A stretch of 7,734 nucleotides of DNA from Phycisphaerae bacterium (lineage in GTDB: Bacteria > Planctomycetota > Phycisphaerae > UBA1845): positions 1 through 7,734 of the forward strand of contig JANQGB010001483.1 of assembly GCA_028277545.1 (NCBI GenBank). Direction: 5' to 3'. This document shows positions 1-5,406 of the stretch, piece by piece. Under the pieces are notes generated by a model that was not told the origin of the DNA, made no database searches, and saw only the letters and a program-made list of their open reading frames with translations. A program made the translations under genes and the position numbers. The stretch's first letter is position 1, and the number at the start of each line of letters is the position of its first letter.

Positions 1-937
1 CCGGAGCGGCAAACTGACCACTGGCCGCCACTTGGGCGAAGCCTTCGCGGGCCGCCTTGAGTTCGCCCTGCGAGTAGAGCTCCCAACTGCGGTCGTAGAG
101 CTGCTGCATGCGAGCCTTCTCGCCCTGGGGCTGACCGGCCGCCGCGGTGACCAGCGGCGCCATCGGCCCGGCCAGATTCGGCAGAACCATCGGCTGAACC
201 GACGCGACCGGCGTCGCACCGTTCATCTCGGCCATGTAGCCGCGAATGCCGTTGGCCATCGCCGCCGGCATCAGACCACTGCGGAGCACCTCTTTGAAGC
301 CCACGCGGGCCGTCTCGAAGTCACCGTCATGGTAGGCCTTGACCGACTCGTAATATACGTTGGCAATCCGAGTCTTGAACCGCTCGAGGGCGTCGCCGCC
401 GCTGGATTGGGACGCGACGCCAGCCGCAGGAGTCACGGTCGCCGAAGCGGGCGTCACCGCCGAGTTGCCGGCGCCCCGATTCATCTCCGCAACCGCGGCG
501 CGTTCCTTCTCGGTCAGGAACTCGCTGTCCTGGATCGTCTCGAAGCGGGCGCGCGCCGCTGCCACCTGACCGTCGGCCAAGAGACGCTCGCCTGCCTGGC
601 GCGCCTTCAGTGCCTGCCGGCGCTCAATGGCCGCCAGAGAGGCCTTCTCCAACATCGTGTCCAGCTTGTGCTGTTCCAGCGGATCCAGATAACCCCGATA
701 CCCCTGGGCCATCCGGAAGGTCTTCTCCGCCTCGATGTAGTAGCTTCGCTCGTACTGCCCGGTCCCGACGCGCATGAAGTATTGCACCAAATGGCGCATC
801 ATGTCGTCATCACTGCCTTGTACACCCTGTGATGGTCCCATCTGGGCGAACACGGTTGCGGTTACCAAGATCGATGTCAGGACGATCGACACGGACCCCC
901 CCCGCAGAGATTTAGCGAATACATTTGGCCTGTCCAA
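1..937 (-). CDS. Exported TPR-like repeat protein, 5' part (runs off left edge)
   Basis: The reading frame is open for 312 codons and leaves the window without a stop. I chose the TTG at 937 because AGGAGG lies 7 bases upstream and this start gives a clean signal peptide: K9 and R12, a hydrophobic stretch at about residues 15-30, and probable cleavage after A31 (TVFA-Q). The first in-frame ATG (841) falls after the signal peptide, so it would yield a non-exported protein. The mature part has helical TPR-like repeats with similar endings at about residues 115-155, 196-240 and 281-312 (cores ARARFETI, ARVGFKEVL, AREGFAQV; the first two end in AEMN). They are separated by Ala/Pro/Thr-rich linkers at about 154-182 and 240-270. 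By inference it acts in the periplasm or outer envelope. It could be the N-terminal repeat region of a planctomycete secretin-type protein, but the secretin domain would lie outside the window. Family identity is unproven. Confidence 0.8.
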   Translation of the reverse strand, partial: MDRPNVFAKSLRGGSVSIVLTSILVTATVFAQMGPSQGVQGSDDDMMRHLVQYFMRVGTGQYERSYYIEAEKTFRMAQGYRGYLDPLEQHKLDTMLEKASLAAIERRQALKARQAGERLLADGQVAAARARFETIQDSEFLTEKERAAVAEMNRGAGNSAVTPASATVTPAAGVASQSSGGDALERFKTRIANVYYESVKAYHDGDFETARVGFKEVLRSGLMPAAMANGIRGYMAEMNGATPVASVQPMVLPNLAGPMAPLVTAAAGQPQGEKARMQQLYDRSWELYSQGELKAAREGFAQVAASGQFAAP

Positions 938-944
938 AACCTAA

Positions 945-950
945 CCTCCT
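945..950 (-). promoter_or_regulatory. Ribosome binding site AGGAGG fixing a TTG start
   Basis: The minus strand reads AGGAGG, 7 bases before the TTG at 937. This decides the start of the leftward exported repeat protein, since no ATG upstream of the signal peptide is in frame. Confidence 0.75.
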
Positions 951-1031
951 GCCTATAAAACCATCACCCTCTTACGGAAAAATTTGCTACAATCGATGTT
1001 TATTTAGAACCTCCAGTCGAAGGATACAGGC

Positions 1032-1076
1032 TAGATTAATTAGTGTAATCTATTAAAATAGCCAATTTTATGCAAG
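1032..1076 (-). promoter_or_regulatory. Inverted repeat with overlapping candidate leftward promoter
   Basis: Within an AT-rich gap of 300 bases (938-1237), a perfect 7-bp inverted repeat TAGATTA/TAATCTA with a 7-base centre spans 1032-1052. On the minus strand TTGCAT (1070-1075), 17 bases, then TAGATT (1047-1052) resembles a weak sigma70 promoter whose -10 lies inside the inverted repeat. A regulator bound there could control the exported repeat protein, leaving a leader of about 100 bases. A second shorter pair, TTATCG (1084-1089)/CGATAA (1105-1110), is nearby. I found no convincing promoter for tsaB. The dyad is seen directly; its regulatory role is a guess. Confidence 0.3.
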
Positions 1077-1210
1077 GGAAAAATTATCGCCCAGCTCCTT
1101 TAGCCGATAAAATCATACGTCTTATTCGTGGAACAACGACTGTTATCGCAAGCTGGCCAAAATTGGTGAATCCTAAAAGAAGAGCAGGGGTTAGTATAGG
1201 CAAGCATTGA
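1070..1210 (+). CDS. Possible small AT-rich ORF, 46 residues, unknown
   Basis: An ATG at 1070 opens 46 sense codons ending in TGA, 27 bases before tsaB. The product would be basic (many Lys/Arg) with a short uncharged stretch TTTVIASWP near residues 22-30, and ends in SIGKH. I recognise no family. Third codon positions are only about 30 percent G or C, unlike the strongly GC-rich neighbours, and no Shine-Dalgarno sequence precedes the ATG. It may therefore be a chance ORF in an AT-rich regulatory gap, a transferred fragment, or a leader peptide ahead of tsaB. The absence of stops over 46 codons of AT-rich sequence is mild support only. Confidence 0.25.
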   Translation: MQGKNYRPAPLADKIIRLIRGTTTVIASWPKLVNPKRRAGVSIGKH

Positions 1211-1237
1211 ACCACTTTTCAAGGAAACGCAGGAGAA

Positions 1238-2044
1238 ATGTCCTCTAAAAACGTCACTCTCGCCGTCGAAACCTCCAGTCGAATCGGCTCGATCGCGCTC
1301 GCCGACGGGGGTGATCTGCTGGGCGAAACAACATTTTCCGGGGCGCTGCGCCACAGTGCTGAACTGTTCCCGAGCATCACTGAACTCCTTCAGAGGTTCG
1401 GCTACACGGCCGGGGAGATCGGACAGGTGGCGATCTCCATCGGCCCGGGCAGCTTCACCGGACTTCGCATCGCGGTCACGGCCGCCAAGTGCATCCATCT
1501 GGCCAACAAGGCTCGCATTGTCACCGTGGACTCCCTTGATGCAACCGCCGCTCACGTGACGGACGCAGGGCCGGAGTCCATTATTCAGAATAGCGAAAAA
1601 GACGATGGGCCGCCCCGCCGCCTGGCGACCATCCTCGACGCCAAGCGGGGCCAGTTCTACGCGGCCGTCTATGAATACGTCGCGGCCGGGGCCTCTCCAG
1701 AGGCTCAGGAGGCCGAGCAGCCCGGCTACGACATACCGGCCTACGAGCAGGGCTGCTGGCGCAAGATCCTGCCGGACTGCCTGATCACCGCGGCGGATCT
1801 GCTGGACCGATTCGCCGACAAAGCCAACCCGATCGCGGTGATGGGGGACGGACTGCTCTATCACCAGGACAAATTCACCGCCGAGGGCACGCGTATCGTC
1901 CACCCGGACCTCTGGGGCGCCAAAGCCGCTCAAATCCACGTTCTGGGCCACCAGAAGGCCCAGGTCGGCCGGTTCAGCGACCCGACGGCCCTGACCCCCT
2001 TCTATCTCCGCGGGCCCCAGGTGACCCTCCGCAAGCGAGCGTAA
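1238..2044 (+). CDS. tsaB: tRNA threonylcarbamoyladenosine biosynthesis protein TsaB
   Basis: TsaB (YeaZ family) is the non-catalytic ASKHA-fold partner of TsaD. With TsaE and TsaC it makes the t6A modification at position 37 of ANN-decoding tRNAs in the cytoplasm. Visible signatures, in order, are the N-terminal strand LAVETSS (8-14), RHSAELFPSI (38-47), the family hallmark SIGPGSFTGLRI (67-78), LDAKRGQFYAAVY (133-145), GDG (203-205) and the C-terminal PFYLR (254-258). At 268 residues it is somewhat longer than the roughly 230 of the E. coli protein. The extra length is around residues 112-130 and 147-172. The ATG has AGGAG only two bases away and a further AAGGA 12 bases upstream; no better start fits, since the fold begins right after it. 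The gene stands alone here, without tsaD or tsaE. Confidence 0.95.
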   Translation: MSSKNVTLAVETSSRIGSIALADGGDLLGETTFSGALRHSAELFPSITELLQRFGYTAGEIGQVAISIGPGSFTGLRIAVTAAKCIHLANKARIVTVDSLDATAAHVTDAGPESIIQNSEKDDGPPRRLATILDAKRGQFYAAVYEYVAAGASPEAQEAEQPGYDIPAYEQGCWRKILPDCLITAADLLDRFADKANPIAVMGDGLLYHQDKFTAEGTRIVHPDLWGAKAAQIHVLGHQKAQVGRFSDPTALTPFYLRGPQVTLRKRA

Positions 2045-2061
2045 GCGCCGGCGCTGTGCCA

Positions 2062-2143
2062 ATTGCGGATTTCGGATTGCAGATTGCGGATTGTGGATTG
2101 ACCGCGCCAACGAATCCGCAGTCGTAGATCCGCGATCCGCAAT
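2062..2143. repeat. Heptamer tandem array forming an imperfect hairpin
   Basis: Five adjacent 7-bp units of the type GCGGATT (GCGGATT, TCGGATT, GCAGATT, GCGGATT, GTGGATT) fill 2065-2099. After a short spacer, complementary 7-bp units (AATCCGC, AGTCGTA, GATCCGC, GATCCGC) fill 2113-2140. Positions 2062-2092 and 2113-2143 match as inverted copies at 24 of 31 positions around a 20-base loop, so the RNA could fold into a long imperfect stem. It lies directly between tsaB and the pseudopilin promoter and might double as a transcription barrier, but there is no T-tract. A perfect 12-bp palindrome (2044-2055) sits at the tsaB stop. Confidence 0.8.
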
Positions 2144-2147
2144 GGTC

Positions 2148-2177
2148 TTGACAATCCCCCCAATGCCCCCGCATAAT
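2148..2177 (+). promoter_or_regulatory. Sigma70-type promoter for pseudopilin cassette
   Basis: A consensus TTGACA (2148-2153) is followed after 18 bases by CATAAT (2172-2177), five of six matches to the -10 consensus. Transcription would begin near 2184, just ahead of the GGGAG and ATG of the first pseudopilin-like gene. No other good promoter is visible before the second and third genes, so all three may be read from here. Confidence 0.65.
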
Positions 2178-2202
2178 AGAGCGTGCTTTGACGGGAGCAA
2201 GC

Positions 2203-3006
2203 ATGGACGGCGGGAGTAGATTTCAAGGGCCTGTACGGCCGGCGTGGGTGCTGCGCAGAGCGTTTACCCTCATCGAACTGCTGGTGGTCATCTCCATCGT
2301 GGTTCTCCTGATGGCGCTGCTATTGCCGGTCCTACACAAGGCGCGGAAGCAGGCACAAGCCGTCGCCTGTCAGGCGAATCTCCACCAATGGGCCCTGCTC
2401 TTTCAATTGTACACCAGCGAACACGAGGGCCGCTGGTTTCGCCCGGACGGAGACCCCTCGGACTACTGGTGGCGCATACTTGAACCCTACTATGACACGC
2501 GCGGTTACTACAAACAGAGAGGACAATCGCCCGAAGGCATACACGGCATCCTCCGCTGCCCGGCCAAGACCTGGTATGATGCTCACGGGTATCACCTCAT
2601 ACCCGTCAACTACCATCCGAACGATTGGTTGTATGACAGTCACATGCCCTCGGATGCCGACGTGGCGGAACTCTACTGGCGTCGCGTGGATGCCTCCCGC
2701 TGCCCAGGCACCGTACCCGTTCTTCTGGATAGCTATCTCGGCGGTGGAGTCTGGGCTCTTTTTGACACAGGCACGCCGCCGCCTCCCATCGAAGGTCTCG
2801 CATACGGAAACTGGTTCTGCACCCCACGTCATGGCGGCTTCGTCAATGGCGTATTCATGGACTGGTCGGTGCGGAAGGTGGGACTCAAGGAACTATGGAC
2901 GCTCAAGTGGCATCGCCAGTACGACACCGCCGGCCCGTGGACGAAGGCCGGCGGCGTGACGCCGGGCGACTGGCCGCACTGGATGCGGCGGTTCAAGGAG
3001 TACTGA
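2203..3006 (+). CDS. Pseudopilin-like protein with H-X9-D signature (first of three)
   Basis: This 267-residue protein has a type IV prepilin N-terminus. A basic 20-residue leader (ending RRA) precedes FTLIELL, with the conserved Glu at mature position 5 (E25) and a hydrophobic helix to about residue 44. A prepilin peptidase would be expected to cut after A20. The middle (about 60-205) is aromatic-rich and contains a single RCP motif. Near the C-terminus H210, nine residues and D220 match the prepilin-processing H-X9-DG signature, with Trp replacing Gly. A 58-residue tail (from H210) rich in Trp, Lys and Gly follows, shared with the next two genes. I chose ATG 2203 over the in-frame TTG 2188 because GGGAG lies 5 bases upstream, while the TTG would sit almost at the predicted transcription start. 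Such proteins are abundant in Phycisphaerae; their role in a pilus, secretion pseudopilus or surface display is unknown. Confidence 0.9.
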   Translation: MDGGSRFQGPVRPAWVLRRAFTLIELLVVISIVVLLMALLLPVLHKARKQAQAVACQANLHQWALLFQLYTSEHEGRWFRPDGDPSDYWWRILEPYYDTRGYYKQRGQSPEGIHGILRCPAKTWYDAHGYHLIPVNYHPNDWLYDSHMPSDADVAELYWRRVDASRCPGTVPVLLDSYLGGGVWALFDTGTPPPPIEGLAYGNWFCTPRHGGFVNGVFMDWSVRKVGLKELWTLKWHRQYDTAGPWTKAGGVTPGDWPHWMRRFKEY

Positions 3007-3007
3007 T

Positions 3008-3042
3008 TCTGATTCGTGGCACGTGACCTGTGACCCGTGGTT
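3008..3042. repeat. Heptamer tandem array, CGTGACC type
   Basis: Five adjacent 7-bp units (TCTGATT, CGTGGCA, CGTGACC, TGTGACC, CGTGGTT) begin one base after the stop of the first pseudopilin gene. The same unit family recurs at 5045-5079 after the third gene. Confidence 0.75.
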
Positions 3043-3070
3043 CGGAGCGAGCGAGTTGGGAGTAGAAACC

Positions 3071-4144
3071 ATGCGCGGGAGCGAAACATCCAAGCGCGAT
3101 GTCATCTCGACTGAAGGCGCGGCGCCGGCGGGCTGGAACGGAGAAATCCGCCGCCAGACAAGAGGCGCACCGCGTCGCGGGCCAGATCCCGTTCGGCTTT
3201 GGCTCAGGGCAGGCTCTTCGCCTCCGCTGCGCTCCGCTCAGGATGACAAGAGGGAACAAGGCGCCATCCACCGCGACCAAGCGACCAACGCCTTCACCCT
3301 GATCGAACTGCTGGTGGTCATCTCCATTGTTGTGCTGCTGATGGCGCTGCTGTTACCCGCCTTGTCGCGGGCGCGGCGGCAGGCGCGTGCTGTCGTGTGT
3401 CAGTCGAACCTGCGCCAGTGGGGGATCGCCTGCGCTCAGTACATGCTCGACTACGACAACCACATGCCACTCAGCAATACCTACCAGCAGGCAACGGCAG
3501 GCAGGTGGGACCCGACCTCCGATTGGGACCGCGCCTTCTGGCACAACCTCCTGCGACCCTACTGCGGCCCGGAGCGGGAGATCGACCTTTGCCCAATGGC
3601 GACAAAGCGGCATCCGCTCGGTGCGCCCGTTGGCTACTCCGCCCCGGGCAATATCGGCAGAACGTTCATGGCCTGGGGGCCGTACGCGGTTACGACCTTG
3701 TACGGCAGCTATAGCGTCAATGACGGCGTGTTGCACTGTCCTCCCATCCCAATCATAGACAACCTCAAGGACCAGCATCTGCGGCACTGGGGCGGGCCGG
3801 GGCGAGGCAGGATGGCCGCTCAGATTCCATTCGCCCTGGACGGCATCTGGTACGCGACGTGGGCCAGCAATTTCGAGTCGCCACCGCAAGTGCAAGTGGA
3901 AGACGCGATAGACCACCATCACATAAACTACAATTTCGGCGGGATCCAGGGCCTGTGCATCAATCGACACGATGTCGGCGTCAATGGCCTGTTCGCGGAT
4001 TTCTCGGTCCGCAAGGTTGGCCTCAAGGAGCTCTGGACGTTTCCCTGGTTCCGCGGATGCGAGACCACCGGCCCGTGGACGAAGGCCGGCGGCGTGACGC
4101 CGGGTGATTGGCCGCACTGGATGCGGAGGTTCAAGGATTACTGA
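3071..4144 (+). CDS. Pseudopilin-like protein with repeat-derived leader (second of three)
   Basis: The body is a normal member of the trio: FTLIELL at residue 75 with Glu at mature position 5 (E79), a hydrophobic helix to about residue 97, a variable middle with a CPMATK motif, H300-X9-D310 (Phe after the Asp), and the shared 58-residue tail ending RRFKDY. The ATG at 3071 is preceded by TTGGGAG at an 8-base spacing and followed by CGCGG, as in the third gene (ATG 4171), so it looks like the original start. It would give a 74-residue leader, whereas prepilin leaders are usually about 5-25. Most of that leader is encoded by a dispersed repeat (3100-3248). No ATG, GTG or TTG lies in frame between the repeat and the helix. 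The protein may be made with an aberrant leader, from a non-standard start, or not at all. An upstream in-frame GTG (3023) is inside the heptamer array and is less likely. Confidence 0.75.
   Translation: MRGSETSKRDVISTEGAAPAGWNGEIRRQTRGAPRRGPDPVRLWLRAGSSPPLRSAQDDKREQGAIHRDQATNAFTLIELLVVISIVVLLMALLLPALSRARRQARAVVCQSNLRQWGIACAQYMLDYDNHMPLSNTYQQATAGRWDPTSDWDRAFWHNLLRPYCGPEREIDLCPMATKRHPLGAPVGYSAPGNIGRTFMAWGPYAVTTLYGSYSVNDGVLHCPPIPIIDNLKDQHLRHWGGPGRGRMAAQIPFALDGIWYATWASNFESPPQVQVEDAIDHHHINYNFGGIQGLCINRHDVGVNGLFADFSVRKVGLKELWTFPWFRGCETTGPWTKAGGVTPGDWPHWMRRFKDY
3100..3248. repeat. Dispersed GTCATC/GATGAC repeat inside a coding leader
   Basis: About 149 bp begin with TGTCATCTCGACTGAAG and end with CTCCGCTCAGGATGACA, so the tips are inverted copies (TGTCATC/GATGACA). 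The internal GGAGAAATC and the translated signature RSAQDDK are hallmarks I know from intergenic repeats scattered through many environmental bacterial genomes. It contains no transposase and may be a small non-autonomous element. Its length is not a multiple of three. It lies between the start codon and the prepilin helix of the second pseudopilin-like gene. Confidence 0.65.
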
Positions 4145-4170
4145 TGCCGTTACTTGGGAGAGGCGAAATC

Positions 4171-5043
4171 ATGCGCGGCAAGCGAGCCTTCACACTGATC
4201 GAACTGCTGGTCGTCATCTCGATCGTCGCATTGCTGATGGCGATTCTCATGCCCACGCTCCAGCAGGCGAAGAAACAGGCGCGGGCGGTCGTCTGCCAAT
4301 CCCACTTGAGGCAATGGGGCACCCTGATAGCGACCTCCGTCAGCGAAAACGGCGGGCGTTTCCCAACCCCTGACCGGGACGACCTCGAATCGAGATGGGG
4401 CTGGGGATACGGTTGGGGTTGGGGCGGAGGCTGGGGCTTGGGCTCCCGAGATCCGGATAGCTACGAGAATACCAAAGAGATGCGTTGCTGTCCGATGGCG
4501 GCCAAACCGGCAAGCCCGGACGGTCAGGGGGCTCAAATAGGCGGAACCTTCCTGGCCTGGGGCCGGCTCTGGCCTAATGGGGCCGGACCGGAACCATGGG
4601 ACCGTTATGATCCCTACGGCAGCTACGGCTTCAACCACGCCGTGGGGTATCATTGGTGGTGGCATAACCAGAGTGAATACCACCGAGAACGAGCCTGGCG
4701 AACTGTCGATGTCCGGGGTCGGGGCAGAATCCCGGTGCAGTTCGACAGCGCCTGGCCATGGGGGACCTACTTCTGGGACGTGTACAACGGGTCTCCTCCG
4801 GTGTGTGACGCCATACCGACCGTTGATGCCAGGGGAAACCGGAATCAGTCCGTCTGCATCAACCGCCACAATGGCGGGATCAATGCCCTGTTCCTGGATT
4901 GGTCGGTCCGCAAGGTGGGTCTCAAGGAACTCTGGACACTCAAGTGGCATCGAAAGTTCGACACATCCAACCCGTGGACCAAAGCCGGCGGGGTCGAGCC
5001 CGGCGATTGGCCCCAGTGGATGCGATCGTTCAAGGATTACTGA
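4171..5043 (+). CDS. Pseudopilin-like protein with Trp/Gly-rich segment (third of three)
   Basis: The 290-residue product has a short leader MRGKRA, then FTLIELL (F7, Glu at mature position 5 = E11) and a hydrophobic helix to about residue 29. An unusual stretch of alternating Trp and Gly/Tyr occupies residues 76-91. A CCPMAAK motif follows, then FLAWGRLW and YGSYGFN segments also echoed in the second gene. H233-X9-D243 (Trp after the Asp) begins the 58-residue tail ending RSFKDY. ATG 4171 has GAGAGG 7 bases upstream and the shortest leader. An in-frame ATG at 4144 overlaps the preceding stop (TGATG) and would give a 15-residue leader with possible translational coupling. The 26-base gap to the second gene supports one operon. 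Function is unknown beyond prepilin-type membrane insertion and processing. Confidence 0.9.
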   Translation: MRGKRAFTLIELLVVISIVALLMAILMPTLQQAKKQARAVVCQSHLRQWGTLIATSVSENGGRFPTPDRDDLESRWGWGYGWGWGGGWGLGSRDPDSYENTKEMRCCPMAAKPASPDGQGAQIGGTFLAWGRLWPNGAGPEPWDRYDPYGSYGFNHAVGYHWWWHNQSEYHRERAWRTVDVRGRGRIPVQFDSAWPWGTYFWDVYNGSPPVCDAIPTVDARGNRNQSVCINRHNGGINALFLDWSVRKVGLKELWTLKWHRKFDTSNPWTKAGGVEPGDWPQWMRSFKDY

Positions 5044-5044
5044 C

Positions 5045-5079
5045 CGTGACCCGTGACCTGTGATTCGTGGCTCGTGAAC
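5045..5079. repeat. Heptamer tandem array, CGTGACC type
   Basis: Five adjacent 7-bp units (CGTGACC, CGTGACC, TGTGATT, CGTGGCT, CGTGAAC) start two bases after the stop of the third pseudopilin-like gene. They match the array at 3008-3042 in unit type, number and position relative to a pseudopilin stop codon. The rest of the gap to 5138 shows nothing recognisable. Confidence 0.75.
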
Positions 5080-5138
5080 CGAAGCAAGTGAATCGAGCGT
5101 GAAGCTTGTGTGTGGAAGCCAAACGCCCGGCCGCGACC

Positions 5139-5393
5139 TTACGAGGAGGGGATCCTGCCGCGCAGGCCATCGCCGAAACGAATCAGCGCCCGGTAGACAC
5201 GTCTGGCTAGGCGGCGAAACGCCTCGAGAATCGTGATTCCCGGATCATGGACGTTGTGGTCCGTCCATTCGGCGGCGTGAACCACCCGCGAGTATTCGTG
5301 CGAACCCTCTTGGGGCCCCGTTGCACCGACGGCCGGAGCCTGCTGGGCCAGACAAACCACCAGCACGATAAGAATGATCAGCATCGGCTTCAT
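5139..5393 (-). CDS. Small secreted protein with baseplate J-like N-terminal motif
   Basis: The 84-residue product starts MKPM, then has a strongly hydrophobic segment (residues 5-16) and a likely signal peptidase I site after A24 (AVGA-T). The mature part is only about 60 residues. Residues 42-59, EWTDHNVHDPGITILEAF, resemble the motif near the N-terminus of gpJ/Afp11-type baseplate proteins of phage tails and contractile injection systems, which I remember as EWTDHNxxDPGITLLELFAWL. The basic helix that follows (RRLARRVYRALIRF, 60-73) takes the place of the family's next helix. Baseplate proteins are cytoplasmic and hundreds of residues long, so a secreted fragment is odd. The ATG at 5393 is chosen because AAGGAGG lies 6 bases upstream; a longer frame from 5411 would bypass that site. 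It could be a domesticated fragment or a chance resemblance. Confidence 0.75.
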   Translation of the reverse strand: MKPMLIILIVLVVCLAQQAPAVGATGPQEGSHEYSRVVHAAEWTDHNVHDPGITILEAFRRLARRVYRALIRFGDGLRGRIPSS

Positions 5394-5399
5394 GGCGCA

Positions 5400-5406
5400 C
5401 CTCCTT
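5400..5406 (-). promoter_or_regulatory. Strong ribosome binding site AAGGAGG
   Basis: On the minus strand AAGGAGG ends 6 bases before the ATG at 5393 and selects the signal-peptide start of the small secreted protein over the in-frame start at 5411. Further upstream the minus strand has CATAAT, the same -10-like hexamer as the pseudopilin promoter, but without a recognisable -35. Confidence 0.7.

Noticed and set aside
32..832. Plus-strand 266-residue ORF
   Set aside because: It is antisense to the leftward exported repeat protein, has an Arg/His/Leu-heavy composition typical of shadow frames, and shows no domain or ribosome binding site.
2065..2140. CRISPR-like array
   Set aside because: The units are 7 bp and contiguous, with no spacers, so this is a tandem repeat rather than CRISPR.
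1100..2200. Minus-strand 366-residue ORF opposite tsaB
   Set aside because: It is antisense to a clear TsaB, and its N-terminal part is translated heptamer repeat (NPQSAIRNPQ), a familiar spurious-ORF signature.
2188..2202. Upstream TTG start for the first pseudopilin-like gene
   Set aside because: It lies about 4 bases after the predicted transcription start and has no ribosome binding site; ATG 2203 has both.
3100..3248. Complete insertion sequence
   Set aside because: It is too short and has no transposase frame; inverted tips are present but no clear target-site duplication was seen.
4108..4170. Upstream TTG start of the third pseudopilin-like gene
   Set aside because: It overlaps the conserved tail of the second gene; ATG 4171 gives a normal short prepilin leader with a good ribosome binding site.
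4150..4950. Minus-strand ORF opposite the third pseudopilin-like gene
   Set aside because: It is antisense to a gene with clear domain signatures and has no features of its own; the similar frame at 3353-4117 is rejected for the same reason.
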